Origin: Catenovulum maritimum
GTDB lineage: Bacteria; Pseudomonadota; Gammaproteobacteria; Enterobacterales; Alteromonadaceae
Reading direction: 5' to 3'
Length of the DNA: 64,000 bases
Assembly (NCBI RefSeq): GCF_001050375.1
Contig: NZ_KQ130482.1
Span: 1-64,000 of the forward strand
The notes under the pieces were generated by a model. It saw only the letters and a program-made list of their open reading frames with translations, made no database searches and had not been told where the DNA came from. Shown here piece by piece: positions 20,277 to 30,767 of the stretch. The position numbers were made by a program, and so were the translations under genes. The number at the start of each line of letters is the position of its first letter. Position 1 is the first letter of the stretch.

Positions 20277-21949
20277 ACCGCAGTGATAAATTTGAGAAAA
20301 TTCGTAACATTGCCGACGCGATTTGTGCAAAAGAAGTTAACCCAGAACAGATAAATAACCTAGATAATCTGCTCCGTGGAGACCCTGACGCACAGCAATT
20401 TTATTACGATTACATTGAAATGCATATTCATATGAAGGCTGAAGTAGGCCCTTCAATGGAAGTGGTGCGCCGACGTCTGCAGGTAGATGAAGTTATATTC
20501 AGACCAAGCACCCATAATACTGAGAATCCTCAAATTGCAACGCCTACCACAACACTAAATCAGATAACGCATCATTCTGCGTCGCGCCGAGGCGTACCGA
20601 TAAAGTGGTTAATTATTTCTATTTTATTAACAGCAGCCATTGCTGCCGTTTTTGCGTTAGGGTTTTTACATAATGAAAAACAAGCAGGTGTAGCTGAGCT
20701 ATTTACTGAAGATGCTTTACGCATAGAAGGACAAGGAAAAATTGAATCTAATCGTATTTACCCGGGAATTTACTCGGCGATAAAACCTGTAACAATGATG
20801 TTAACTTCAGGAGAAGAGTTAACCCTAGCCAAAAATACATTTATAAAGTTATACAATAGCGCCGAAATTGAAATCATTAGAGGACATCTCTCTGTAAAGC
20901 AAGCTACCGGTAAAAATCTTATTTTTAATACCCCGAGTTTTACCTTGCATTCAGGAGGGGAGGAAATTTCTATTGATTTAACTAAACAGCAAGCCAAAGT
21001 GATTTCGTCTGGCACTGCTCATATACAACCTAAGCGCTGGCGCCCGAATCATTACTGGCCTTTTGAAAGCGACAGTGACCGTGTGGCTGATTATGCCGGT
21101 AATGCTTTCGGCATTTTAAGCACAGGGGTAACAAAAGTTAACGGGTTAGTAGGTAACAATGCATTTTTATTTAATAATAGTGCTAATGCCCGGATTAACG
21201 TGGGGAGTGGTGGTGGAACAGTACCTGCAACGGGTTCATTTTCAGTAATAGATGGTGTAACTATAGAAGCGTTAATTGTGCCGCACTTTAAAGGTCAGGA
21301 GAGTGTTACGGTTGATAATTATGTTCCTGAGCAAGATCAAATATTCAGGAAAGATCAAACAGATAAACATCACCGTATGTTGTTAAGTTTAAAAAATGCT
21401 AGACCTAACAGCCATATATGGCCTAATAATAAGATCAAGGGCAACACAATCGCTTTTGGCATGTATTTAATCGGTCATGGTTACCATACGTTACTTCTAC
21501 CATTAGATGGCAAACAAGGGCGTCCTTCCCTTAAGCAACTAAAAGATGGCAAAGCCCATCATGTTGTTGCCAGCTACGATGTGAGTACTGGCTTAAAAGC
21601 CATTTTTGTGGATGGCAAAATGCAAGCGTCTTATCAATACCCAAAGGGTACAAAAATGATAAGTGGCGGTTCAGGTATGGCGAATATTGGTAATTCACCC
21701 AATAGAAAAGATGATAGAGAGGCTTATGCTGGCATTATTGATGAGGTCGCTTTTTATGATTTTGCTCTGCCGCCTTATATGATCAAGCAACATTACGAAG
21801 CGGCAATGAAAGGTAAAAATTACTTTAATGTTAATTTAGCCGATGGGTCTTTGCCACTGAATATCAATATTCCAATACCAGAAAACGAAGTCGTTTATAT
21901 TGACTCTCAAACAGGGCTTATTAATCGAACCGAGCCTATTGCTCAATAG
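20273..21949 (+). CDS. Membrane anti-sigma (FecR-like) protein with LamG sensor domain
   Basis: 558 residues. The N-terminal 75 residues are a short cytoplasmic anti-sigma-like domain (DNLLRGDPDAQQFYYDYIEM), one transmembrane helix spans about 112-132, and a FecR-like beta domain covers about 140-245. A LamG/concanavalin-like domain fills about 258-510 (HYWPFESDSDRVADYAGNA, DGVTIEALI, ASYDVSTGLKAIFVDGKM, IIDEVAFYDFALP). The start codon is TTG in a TTGA overlap with the sigma stop; GGGAGA sits 8 nt upstream. The architecture suggests a membrane protein that holds the sigma factor and exposes a glycan-binding-type fold to the periplasm. The sensing role is inference. Confidence 0.8.
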   Translation: MNRSDKFEKIRNIADAICAKEVNPEQINNLDNLLRGDPDAQQFYYDYIEMHIHMKAEVGPSMEVVRRRLQVDEVIFRPSTHNTENPQIATPTTTLNQITHHSASRRGVPIKWLIISILLTAAIAAVFALGFLHNEKQAGVAELFTEDALRIEGQGKIESNRIYPGIYSAIKPVTMMLTSGEELTLAKNTFIKLYNSAEIEIIRGHLSVKQATGKNLIFNTPSFTLHSGGEEISIDLTKQQAKVISSGTAHIQPKRWRPNHYWPFESDSDRVADYAGNAFGILSTGVTKVNGLVGNNAFLFNNSANARINVGSGGGTVPATGSFSVIDGVTIEALIVPHFKGQESVTVDNYVPEQDQIFRKDQTDKHHRMLLSLKNARPNSHIWPNNKIKGNTIAFGMYLIGHGYHTLLLPLDGKQGRPSLKQLKDGKAHHVVASYDVSTGLKAIFVDGKMQASYQYPKGTKMISGGSGMANIGNSPNRKDDREAYAGIIDEVAFYDFALPPYMIKQHYEAAMKGKNYFNVNLADGSLPLNINIPIPENEVVYIDSQTGLINRTEPIAQ

Positions 21950-21960
21950 TTAACCTGATG

Positions 21961-22017
21961 TTGTGTTCTGCTCACAAAACGGCGCCTATGTGGCGTGATT
22001 CAAATTGTAGAACACAA
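21961..22017 (+). terminator. Large hairpin after the first anti-sigma gene
   Basis: TTGTGTTCT (21961-21969) and AGAACACAA (22009-22017) form a perfect 9-bp inverted repeat enclosing an inner CGCC/GGCG stem. It lies 12 bp after the stop codon. No T tract follows, so a terminator role is uncertain; an RNA stability element is the alternative. Confidence 0.4.
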
Positions 22018-22528
22018 TCAAAACGGGGGAAGACAAAGATTGCAACATGTTGATGAGCTAGCTATAGCAAAAAGATTTTTTCACGCCATTTTTTCCAATA
22101 AACACAAACGTTCAATTAGACAAAAATGTTAAAGCCTTACAAAGATTAGCCTTTTCTATTTTTCTATCTTTCTATTTTTTTATTAAAGAGCCCCGCTTGT
22201 TTTGTTGCTTTAGAGGCTTGTGCAACAACGTATTTATAGGCAATAAATACGAAAATGTGGTCTTAAATTCAAACTCATTCCACCTCAACACGTGACAGTT
22301 TTTTAATCGGTAGTAAAAGTGATTATTACCACACATTAGCTCAAACCTGCACCTTGTATGGGTATATATGACAAGTAATCCTATCCCTGTTATCGATGAG
22401 TGAAACCTTGCAATAAACGGGTCTTTGGATCTGTCATTTTTAAATTTGATTCGAATTAAATGCTTTTTGCTCGGGGTAACTATTTACCAATAGTTTGCCT
22501 TGAATTAAAAGTATCCTAAACCGAGTTC

Positions 22529-22573
22529 AAGTTAGTTAAAAAATAACCCCCAGCAAAAATGATGGGGGTTATT
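22529..22573 (-). terminator. Terminator of the TonB-receptor/lipoprotein operon
   Basis: AATAACCCCC (22542-22551) and GGGGGTTATT (22564-22573) form a 10-bp stem. Read on the minus strand it is followed by a T run (TTTTTTAACTAAC). It lies 58 bp past the stop of the 22632-25073 gene. Confidence 0.85.
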
Positions 22574-22631
22574 GGTCATTTGAAACCCTAGTAATAGGCT
22601 TAGCGATTTTTACTAACTATTCCAATAATAA

Positions 22632-25073
22632 TTAAGGCTTCTCAACTGGCGTCACAATTGTCGTTACTCCATGTGTACGGTCATTAATAAGATCACCTAG
22701 GTCGTTGATGTCACCATCAACTTTCAAACTATCAAATGTTTGGCGATAAACTTCGTTATTACCTGCCACATCAGAATAGATTACTAAATCATCAATCACC
22801 ATTGCGCCAGTAACACCGCCACCAGAATTAGATCTTAGTGTTAGGTACTTGGCACCATTTTGTACCTTTGATAACTGTCTGGCGTAAGTCGGATAGTCGA
22901 AGTCTTCAGCTGAATCGTATCCCGGGAAGTCATCTTTAGTCGCTTTTTCGCCATTGATAATCACAGACACCACTGGAGCCCCATTGACTAAAGCGGCAGG
23001 AGAAGCATCCCAAGTAAACTCATACTCTGTCCATCCTTTGTAGTTCTGTTTTTGTTCAAGCGATACATAGCTGCCAATTCCGTTATAGAGTCTGGCCTCT
23101 TTGTTGTTCCTAATGGTCATACCAATTAAGGCTCTATCAAAATCATTATTTGTAATCAGGTCATCACCTTGAAGCATAATACGACTGTCCTTACTGACAG
23201 AGTAATGCAATTTAAAAGTCATTTTACCCGTTAACTGTGCTTCTGCAGGGATATTAAAGGCGATACGGCCTAAATCTTGAGGAACAGCGTGAACTCTTGC
23301 GCCGATATCATCTGGCACAGGTTCAATAATTGAGATAGGCAAAGTTATGCGAGTACCATCATAACTGGTGACTTCAATCATCTCGTTGAATGGTAACGCT
23401 AAAGCACCACTCTCAATTAATTCTGCCGTGTCATTATTTAAGGTATACGTCCAATTACCGGAAGCATCAATTGAGAGCAAGCCGTAAATACCGGCAATGT
23501 TCTCTTCTTGAAAGCTTGCTTCCCAAGGGTTTTCATCCACAATATTTAACTTGCCTGATATGCTCCCTTTAACCACATCAACTTTAGAAGATGATTTACC
23601 ATCGGTTATTTTTGGTACGTCGGTAATTATCGGGGCAAGCTGCTCACTGGGCTCGATGTTAATATTGAATTGTGCCGTTGTACCGTCAAAGGTTGTCACA
23701 GTTACCGTTTCAACAAGCGCTGCAGGCATTGCTTCACCGATATTATATTTCAAGGCTTTAACTTCATCCTTAGTGAGGTCGACGCCGTATAGCCAAGCAC
23801 CTTCACTATCAATGCTGATAGAACCATACATGAGTCCTTCAGACGAACTGTTTAGCGGCTGAAAAGTTCCCTGATTTAAATTAGCATCGCTCACATTAAG
23901 AGAGCCACTAATCAAACCATCGTTTATCTCGACTTTCTTTTCAGGATTGGTATAAGCGCTTTCCCCTTCACCTTCTGTAACACCTGGTAAACCAGTAACA
24001 ACGGCTGGTACCCATTCAGACCCTTCAATAGCAATAATAATTTCTTCGGTATTTCCCATTGCACCCATTGAAGTAAGGGTAAACTTCTCTTCAACTGATG
24101 GGATCACATCTGGCTCACCTGTGTAGTACAAGCTACCTTCAGTACCAGGCGCTGCGTAAAACTTTTTAACGCTGTCAAGGTCAGGGTTTAACTTATAACC
24201 CCACACAAATTTGGCTTTTACCGCGTTTTGATGCTTCGAGCCTTCAACAGTTGGATCCGCTTTAATAGCTTCGACGTAATTGGTCACTTTAAAGGTTAAC
24301 ATACCATATTCGGTATCTATACTTCCTTCCGTATCAGTACCAGCTAGTACTGCTAAATCCACGATTCGGCCATCTGCGGTGATCAAAGTGTCGTAATCAG
24401 ACTCTACCGGGTTGGCATCCTCCAAATTGATAGTTTTATTATTTATTTCCGGACTATCAAGAGTTAAGAATGAACTCATTGCACCACTAAACTCCGAATC
24501 TTCGTCAATACCTTTAATAGTTACCACAAATGTTTTCTGGGTACCGTCAGCAGTGGTTATAGTAAATTCGTCAGTTAGCGGAATAGAGTCAGCACTAACG
24601 AGGTTAGTCACATCATCATGTTCTGGGGTGTTAGACGTAGAGTTCCCCGTCCATAGGAAGTAATTCCACTCACCACCGGCACTGAAAAAGAACTGACCAT
24701 ATTTACTACTAATAATGGGAGCCGTTTTTTCATCATATGGGGTTTGTGTAGTATCTAAGCCATAGAAAATAGATTCACCAGGGTTAGCATCTTTCACTCG
24801 GTACGAACCTGACGGATTTGTGTCTTGCTTAGTGGCCACGCCAGTGAAATTTTCTTCAGGCGCTAACACAGTCCATTGCATATCACACTCAGTCATAGTT
24901 GGTTCACCACCTTCTTCCGTAGGCGGTATTTCAACTGGCTCACATGTAGGATCCACTTTCTCGAAAACGGAAAACGTTGGAGCAGTTGGCACTATACTTT
25001 CTTTTTTATCATCACTACTATCACAAGCAGATAGAGTTGCAATAATAGATAAGCTTAATAATGTTTTTTTCAT
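22632..25073 (-). CDS. Surface lipoprotein with VCBS-like repeats and a ConA-like C-terminal domain
   Basis: 813 residues from the ATG at 25073, chosen because AAAGG lies 8 nt upstream and the signal peptide MKKTLLSLSIIATLSAC starts there; the frame runs on to 25130. After the lipobox come several VCBS/cadherin-like repeats with the pattern YG.L.ID..G.W.Y.L and FDGT....I.I. The last 230 residues form a jelly-roll-like domain (RIAFNIPAEAQLTGKMTFK ... MVIDDLVIYSD). No catalytic motif is recognised. It shares architecture with the upstream gene and is the last gene of the TonB-receptor operon. Likely an outer-surface glycan-binding protein that feeds the receptor; function is inferred from position. 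Confidence 0.75.
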   Translation of the reverse strand: MKKTLLSLSIIATLSACDSSDDKKESIVPTAPTFSVFEKVDPTCEPVEIPPTEEGGEPTMTECDMQWTVLAPEENFTGVATKQDTNPSGSYRVKDANPGESIFYGLDTTQTPYDEKTAPIISSKYGQFFFSAGGEWNYFLWTGNSTSNTPEHDDVTNLVSADSIPLTDEFTITTADGTQKTFVVTIKGIDEDSEFSGAMSSFLTLDSPEINNKTINLEDANPVESDYDTLITADGRIVDLAVLAGTDTEGSIDTEYGMLTFKVTNYVEAIKADPTVEGSKHQNAVKAKFVWGYKLNPDLDSVKKFYAAPGTEGSLYYTGEPDVIPSVEEKFTLTSMGAMGNTEEIIIAIEGSEWVPAVVTGLPGVTEGEGESAYTNPEKKVEINDGLISGSLNVSDANLNQGTFQPLNSSSEGLMYGSISIDSEGAWLYGVDLTKDEVKALKYNIGEAMPAALVETVTVTTFDGTTAQFNINIEPSEQLAPIITDVPKITDGKSSSKVDVVKGSISGKLNIVDENPWEASFQEENIAGIYGLLSIDASGNWTYTLNNDTAELIESGALALPFNEMIEVTSYDGTRITLPISIIEPVPDDIGARVHAVPQDLGRIAFNIPAEAQLTGKMTFKLHYSVSKDSRIMLQGDDLITNNDFDRALIGMTIRNNKEARLYNGIGSYVSLEQKQNYKGWTEYEFTWDASPAALVNGAPVVSVIINGEKATKDDFPGYDSAEDFDYPTYARQLSKVQNGAKYLTLRSNSGGGVTGAMVIDDLVIYSDVAGNNEVYRQTFDSLKVDGDINDLGDLINDRTHGVTTIVTPVEKP

Positions 25074-25129
25074 TCGATTACCTTTAATTCTATTTCTTAT
25101 ATTAGGTTGCATGTTATTTTCGGCTACCA

Positions 25130-26884
25130 TTAAAGATCGAGTTTTATAACGACGTCTTCCGTGGTTACGGCTTGGTAACGATCAAAAGAGTCCGCATCCT
25201 TAACCAAGTCACCTTCTTTATTGCTGTCGAAGTTATCTTCAAAAGCTGGTGCATCAAACTTTATGTCAGCATCAGGGTTGGTGAACAGACGAATATCATC
25301 AACCAACAATCCACCAGTCGTTGCAGGCGGTTCATCTTCATCGCCTGTCATCTTATCTACGGTGAAGTTCAATCGACCTAAACATCCCGAAATGCTGTCA
25401 CTCGTAGTAAGCGTCTGGGCATAGAATGGCGTACTAGTATCACGCTCGATTAAAGGGTGATCTTCTGAGGTTTGCAGTGGCTCACCATCAAGTAAAAGCG
25501 TCATCTTAGGTAAAGATGCTCCTTCTTTACGATCCCAAGTTAGGGTGACTTCATGCCATTCTAAGTCTTGGAAACCTCGGTCAAACTTAACATGAGTGGT
25601 AATTATGTTGCCGCTGTTGTTAGGTGCTTGTCTTTCGAAATCGTTGACGTTACCGTAAGTGCCTCCAGGCTTTAAATGAGCCGACCACATTTCAAACCCG
25701 CCCTCAGGCTGAATAATAAATGAGGCAAGCCTGCGGTTATAACTGCCATGCCACCTACTACAATACATAGATATAGTCGCTTTTTTAGCCATATCTTCCG
25801 TAATTCTAGCTTTAAACTGCAACTTACCAGTTACAAGATCTTTAGTGCTGAGCCCTGTGCCACTTTTAACAAACTGTACTTCAAAGATCGACTTACTATC
25901 ACTCTCAGCCTCTGCTACCGGAATGCTAGGCACAAAGTTTCTTGGCCCAAGGGTGATGAACACTTCCAGTAATTGTTTTGTGCCGTCATTAGTTACTAGG
26001 TAAAAAGACTCTGAAACTGGATCTGCCTCTTCTGTAGGCAATTGCATTCGTAGCTCTTCGACCTTTTCAGAGCGAACCGTATAAGTCCATTGACCATTAG
26101 GTTGGACATCTATGGTACCGTATTTTGGTGTTTGTTCTTGCGTCTCATCGACAGGTAATACTTGATTAAGAAAGTAAGATTCCTCATAGTTTGGATCGTA
26201 TACCCGTGCCAAACCAAACTTTTCTTTAAACCTTAAGTCTGCGTTGGCAATCAGATCACCTCTTACCTCAGCCGGTTTTTTCTCAACTCCTGAAATAATA
26301 AAGTTAAGCTCAGTGGTTGAACCATCAATAGAGGTAAATGTAATGGTGTCAACTAAGTCGGCAGATTTACAGTCAGCTAGTAAAGCACCAAGCGCCTTGT
26401 TGTTTTCTGCACTATCTTCAATGACAGTATCATCAAGCGTAAACTCAGAACACGTAGAGCTTTCATCAGCCTCAGCCTTAATTGCGGCAGGCTTATCCAT
26501 TACATAAGACCACTCGCTATAGCCGTCAGCAGATTTCTTGATTTTAAAGGTACCGTACATGGTTTTTAATATCCGAGCCGTTTGAGCGTACCTGTCACCC
26601 TCAATTTCTGCCTTGCTAGCGGTCTCAGTATCTTCTTCACCGATTAGCTCGAATTGTAGATCAGCTTCCCCCCAGTTGGCATCGGTTACCCCGAAAGTCC
26701 CTTCAGCATTACCATGGGCTATAGTTAAAGGCACATCCATGCCTTCGCCTGGGGTGCCGTTGAAACCGACAGTGGTCATAAATTCGTTATTAAATTGGGC
26801 GGCTAATTTTTTCTCAGCGCTATTGTCTATTTCACAACCAGACAATGCGACTAATATCGACAAAGCCAAAATTTGCTTTTTCAT
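25130..26884 (-). CDS. Surface lipoprotein, paralogue of the downstream gene
   Basis: 584 residues with lipobox ALSGC near residue 17. The N-terminal half has VCBS-like repeats (MYGTFKI, YGTIDVQPNGQWTYTV). The C-terminal 270 residues form a lectin-like domain that ends with GGLLVDDIRLFTNP, matching the VIDDLVIYSD end of its neighbour. AGGAGA precedes the ATG. It lies 77 bp downstream of the TonB-receptor ORF and 56 bp before the next lipoprotein start, so one transcript is likely. No enzyme motif is seen. The best guess is a surface glycan-binding protein taking the place that SusD-like proteins have in Bacteroidetes. A lyase activity of the C-terminal fold cannot be excluded. Confidence 0.75.
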   Translation of the reverse strand: MKKQILALSILVALSGCEIDNSAEKKLAAQFNNEFMTTVGFNGTPGEGMDVPLTIAHGNAEGTFGVTDANWGEADLQFELIGEEDTETASKAEIEGDRYAQTARILKTMYGTFKIKKSADGYSEWSYVMDKPAAIKAEADESSTCSEFTLDDTVIEDSAENNKALGALLADCKSADLVDTITFTSIDGSTTELNFIISGVEKKPAEVRGDLIANADLRFKEKFGLARVYDPNYEESYFLNQVLPVDETQEQTPKYGTIDVQPNGQWTYTVRSEKVEELRMQLPTEEADPVSESFYLVTNDGTKQLLEVFITLGPRNFVPSIPVAEAESDSKSIFEVQFVKSGTGLSTKDLVTGKLQFKARITEDMAKKATISMYCSRWHGSYNRRLASFIIQPEGGFEMWSAHLKPGGTYGNVNDFERQAPNNSGNIITTHVKFDRGFQDLEWHEVTLTWDRKEGASLPKMTLLLDGEPLQTSEDHPLIERDTSTPFYAQTLTTSDSISGCLGRLNFTVDKMTGDEDEPPATTGGLLVDDIRLFTNPDADIKFDAPAFEDNFDSNKEGDLVKDADSFDRYQAVTTEDVVIKLDL

Positions 26885-26961
26885 TGGATTTCTCCTGTAA
26901 ATACTGTTTTTTGCATACTGCTTAACATGGCCTAAAGCCTTGGTTTCGCAGTAAGAAATAA

Positions 26962-29900
26962 TTAAAAGTTATAGCTAAGGCCTAAAGAAAAAATGCGACC
27001 TTGGAATCGAATACGGTTGATAGCGCTTGTGTTACCCCCGATGAATTCGTACTCCTTGCGATTGTTAAGGTTATAGCCTTTTACACTAACTCTTAGATTT
27101 CTCGATAATTTATAGCCGACAGAGAGATCGATACGACCTCCAGCAGTTTGAGTACGGGCGTCGCTTCCTAAAAAGGTAGTCGTCCCGCCAGTGCTTAGCA
27201 GTTTTTGGTCTTGCCAGTTGTAGGTTAATCGAAGGCTTAAACCATCATTTTCGTAGTAACCAATGAAGTTAGCTGTATATGGGGCGATCTTGGTCATTTT
27301 CTGCCCTTCACCTTCATCCAACTCAACCTTACTAAAGTTCAACTTACCGCCAAGACCGTTGAACGGATAAGGCAAGAAGTCGAGTTTTTGCTGGATAGAA
27401 AGCTCATAACCCATAACCTCTACAGGTATATCACTGTTATAAGTTTCTGTAATACTTACCCTGCGGGTGTTTTCCATATCTGGCGCCGGTTCGATTTCCT
27501 CACAGTACCAACCTATTGATTTAGTACTATCAGGAACTCGAATTAGCTCACCTACAGGGTAGTCATGCTCACCTTCAGGGCAAACAGTACCCGTTTGAAT
27601 CTTGCCCTGGAGTTTTTTATAGAAAACACCAGCGGAAATAGATGAACCTTCACGGTTATACCAAGCTAAAGCGAAGTCAAAGTTATCAGCCGTATATGGC
27701 AAAACCTCAGCCTTCGAGTTTTCCAAGTTAACCCTAGTCTCTGTATTCGTATTAATTGGGCTAGGTATCTGTGACAACAGATTTGGTCGTACCAGTCCTT
27801 GCGAGTAAGCCGAACGTAAAACAACATCATCCGTTAGATCAACAGCAATATTGAATGAGGGTAAAGTATGTGAGTAGTCATTTTCGGTGATAACAGCAAC
27901 TCGTTTTCCATCCGAGTTAAAGCCTTGACCAATAACATCATTTGTTGTTTCTGTGTATCTAACCCCCATGTTACCTGAATAAGAAAAGTTAAATAGTTCA
28001 CCTTCAAAATTAGCCATTAAATAAATGGCATTAATAACTTGATCAGCATTAAAGTTTTTACGGAAGTTAGCGTTCATGCCATAGGTAGGCAAGGTTGAGT
28101 TATTTTCAATTTTATCCGCCCAATTAGTAGGACGAGCAATCGCAAAATCTTTTACAAACTCTCCACTATCTTTGTCAAAAGCAATCATGGCACTCGGATC
28201 ATCAATAAGTACAACTTGGCCGTCCTCTTCATACAGGTAGCCTGGTGTACAAGTTTCCTCGGGTTGACCTTGACATGTCTCGTAACCATAACCAGTTTGC
28301 AGTTTTTCAGTTAAATGCTTTGAATTCAGTACTTTCCAGCCACCATCAGATCCATAGTAACCAGGGAAAGTTCCATTAAAGAATTCGTTTTGGGTGTCGG
28401 AGGTTAAGCCCGTATAGAAGTCATCGCCAGTGATCCGTGACATGTTAATGGCACCACCACCAATGCGTGAGCTAACAGAATCCAAGTACTCACGGGAATG
28501 TGATAAACCAGATTTAATGCTCGTTATCAAGAATGAATCGTTGCCGATTTCGGTATAACGCTCAAAGTCTGCAAGAGCAGACTTATAGTTACGCTCTGGT
28601 CGTTCGACAGCACCGTTGATATAAAAACTAAGTGATCTGCCACCTTCTTCAAAGTCGCTATTTTGGTCTTTCATGTACGCATAGTATGCATCCTTGCCGC
28701 CTAGAGCTTCATAAGCGGCGTCACTGGCTGGATTCACTTTGGGGTCTAATTCAGGACCAAAACTACCTAAATTTGTGCTATACCAACCATTATCAAACCG
28801 TTTGTATGCATCTCGTCCGAGGTCATGTGCCTCACCTACTAACACCCTATCTAGTGGCACACCATTGCTGTCAATGGCGCCAACCCTGTCAAAATCAGAG
28901 TAAAAATAGTCATTAAAGTTTTCCAGAGTAGTCAGCGCTTTGCTCAAGTCGCCTTGGCCTGTATTAATTTCAGCATTCATGCCTGTAGGCGCATAAAAAT
29001 ATTTTTTGCCATCATCTAAGTCAGTATAGGTTTTGTTAGTACGGTTTTGGTGGCGTAAATCGATGCCCGCCATCCAAAAATTATTGACTGAACTTGATTT
29101 ACTTGCAGCAAGGTTTATTACCCAATCATCAGTAACATAGTCAGCATATAAAAATATACCTTTTGCTTCTTGTGTCGTTTCGTTCTGACGATTGGAAGGT
29201 GACCATGCAACGTTTTTAAGCTTAGTATGTGTGACTGCATAAACAGGTATCGTTGCCATATCCGGGCTATGAACCCCTTCTATGTAGTTAGGGTTTGGTT
29301 CTGCCGTTAAGCGGATCGGAGTGCCGAGTAATTCCACTCTTTGTGATGCAAATAATCCGTTATTATCATCTCCGCTGATCGAAAATTGTACATCTTCCAT
29401 GTTACTATCATTAAGGTTTTTCTTGGTATAAAGGAAGTTAGCACCAAGCTTGAGCGACTCTGTAGGTTTCCATTCAATATTACCCGTAGCTGATACACGA
29501 TTACCTCGTGAATGCTCTGTTACCTCACTTGCTTTACCAACAGCTTTAATAATCGATAGTGGTTCGGTAATGCCATATTGCGCTTTATAGGCCTCTAAAT
29601 CTGTCGGGCTGATAAATGTTTTGTAATCAATGGCATTATTCTCTACACCGTTCATTCCGACGTATGAAGAGAAATTCGTTGTATCACGACGGAACACTTG
29701 TTCTGAAGCAGCAATTTTAAAAGCCACAGCTAATTTGTTTTTGATAAGGTGCTTAGATGCTGAAAAGTTGATCGTCTTATTCCAGTCATCGACTAGCTCT
29801 TCATAACGGCCGCCTATGCCGAGTTTATACTTTCCGTCCTTTGTACCAAGCGCGCGTTGAAGTTTTTTGTTAATAACACCAGATAAACCACCATCAGGTA

Positions 29901-30414
29901 GATCCGCAGTCATGGCTTTAACTACAGTTACACCATCAAATACACTGGGTTCAAAGGCACCAAATGGGTTTGAAGAACCGACTACACCGGCGCTACGGCT
30001 AGGAGTCGCGAAAGACATACCTTCAGCAACTGTTTTTGCATACCCACCAGGTAAACCACGGAGGGTAATTTCTGAGTTACGACTACCATCATCTGTATTA
30101 AGCTGAACACCCGGAATGGACTGCATGGCCTCCCCCAAATCGAGAGCAGGCAAGGCATCCATATCTTTGGCTGAGATTGCATCAACAATTGAAGGTGCAT
30201 CACGTTTTATCAACAACGCTGATTCTAACGAACCACGAACGCTTGATACTTCAATAACTTCTATAGCCTCCTCTTTGTCTTGCTTTTCTTTAATAGCTGA
30301 ATTTACTTCGGCCGCTATGACCGATGGTGTAAATAAAGTCATTAAAATACTCGCTGAGCAACTTATTAAAGCGCCTTTATGCAAGTAATTACTTGTATAT
30401 TTTTGTTTGATCAT
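26962..30414 (-). CDS. TonB-dependent outer-membrane receptor
   Basis: 1150 residues from the ATG at 30414; the frame extends to 30549 but the signal peptide (ISCSASILMTLFTPSVIAAE) fits 30414. The plug domain includes VIEVSSVRGSLESALLIKR, VDAISAKDMDALPALDLGE and SIPGVQLN, and the protein ends in a beta-barrel with the aromatic C-terminus GLSYNF. A TonB-box-like EVIEV segment precedes the plug. The size and plug type match receptors for oligosaccharides in marine Gammaproteobacteria. It probably imports ulvan oligosaccharides across the outer membrane. It heads an operon with two surface lipoproteins and is paralogous to the receptor starting at 61936. Confidence 0.92.
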   Translation of the reverse strand: MIKQKYTSNYLHKGALISCSASILMTLFTPSVIAAEVNSAIKEKQDKEEAIEVIEVSSVRGSLESALLIKRDAPSIVDAISAKDMDALPALDLGEAMQSIPGVQLNTDDGSRNSEITLRGLPGGYAKTVAEGMSFATPSRSAGVVGSSNPFGAFEPSVFDGVTVVKAMTADLPDGGLSGVINKKLQRALGTKDGKYKLGIGGRYEELVDDWNKTINFSASKHLIKNKLAVAFKIAASEQVFRRDTTNFSSYVGMNGVENNAIDYKTFISPTDLEAYKAQYGITEPLSIIKAVGKASEVTEHSRGNRVSATGNIEWKPTESLKLGANFLYTKKNLNDSNMEDVQFSISGDDNNGLFASQRVELLGTPIRLTAEPNPNYIEGVHSPDMATIPVYAVTHTKLKNVAWSPSNRQNETTQEAKGIFLYADYVTDDWVINLAASKSSSVNNFWMAGIDLRHQNRTNKTYTDLDDGKKYFYAPTGMNAEINTGQGDLSKALTTLENFNDYFYSDFDRVGAIDSNGVPLDRVLVGEAHDLGRDAYKRFDNGWYSTNLGSFGPELDPKVNPASDAAYEALGGKDAYYAYMKDQNSDFEEGGRSLSFYINGAVERPERNYKSALADFERYTEIGNDSFLITSIKSGLSHSREYLDSVSSRIGGGAINMSRITGDDFYTGLTSDTQNEFFNGTFPGYYGSDGGWKVLNSKHLTEKLQTGYGYETCQGQPEETCTPGYLYEEDGQVVLIDDPSAMIAFDKDSGEFVKDFAIARPTNWADKIENNSTLPTYGMNANFRKNFNADQVINAIYLMANFEGELFNFSYSGNMGVRYTETTNDVIGQGFNSDGKRVAVITENDYSHTLPSFNIAVDLTDDVVLRSAYSQGLVRPNLLSQIPSPINTNTETRVNLENSKAEVLPYTADNFDFALAWYNREGSSISAGVFYKKLQGKIQTGTVCPEGEHDYPVGELIRVPDSTKSIGWYCEEIEPAPDMENTRRVSITETYNSDIPVEVMGYELSIQQKLDFLPYPFNGLGGKLNFSKVELDEGEGQKMTKIAPYTANFIGYYENDGLSLRLTYNWQDQKLLSTGGTTTFLGSDARTQTAGGRIDLSVGYKLSRNLRVSVKGYNLNNRKEYEFIGGNTSAINRIRFQGRIFSLGLSYNF

Positions 30415-30748
30415 TTTTTTATCCGCTTTGTTGTTCTTAATTTTAAAAAGACGGAGTTGACTTGTATTTTGAATATTTTGTGTTCGTTCAACATAATCAA
30501 CACACACATCTCCCGGCAAATAAGCCTTATTGGTATTACTAAAAAACATTACTTTTAAAATTCATATAAGTAGAAATGCTTTTTCAAAACACCACTATTT
30601 GCTTATGTGTTTATGCAAGTTACTTCAGGTAACAAACAATAACGGAGCAAATAGCGAGTAAATAAGAGGCAAAGTAAAACCATAACGATTTAGTTAGGCC
30701 TAAGGTTTTCACCACCAACTTACAAACACAGAAGAGGCCGATTTTTTC

Positions 30749-30767
30749 AAAACTTGATACCTTTAAA
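30749..30767 (-). promoter_or_regulatory. Possible G-run motif, copy g (degenerate)
   Basis: The minus strand reads TTTAAAGGTATCAAGTTTT, keeping GGTATCAA but with A in place of the first Gs. It faces the TonB-receptor gene 335 bp away. Confidence 0.25.

Larger units (their letters stand above)
21950..22631. other. Intergenic region, convergent ends
   Basis: 682 bp between the anti-sigma gene and the end of the lipoprotein operon. It contains a large hairpin just after the anti-sigma stop (21961-22017), a TAAACCGAGTTCAAGTT element also seen near 30984, and the minus-strand terminator at 22529-22573. I see no gene. Confidence 0.5.

Noticed and set aside
22471-22490. CGGGGTAACTATTTACC as a further G-run motif
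   Set aside because: It matches only GGGGTA and faces the end of a gene, not a start.
22632-26884. SusD-like proteins next to the TonB receptor
   Set aside because: The sequences have VCBS-like repeats and a lectin-like end, not the TPR-rich SusD fold.
23390-26900. Several plus-strand frames of 60-109 codons
   Set aside because: All are antisense shadows of the two surface lipoprotein genes, without RBS or recognisable products.
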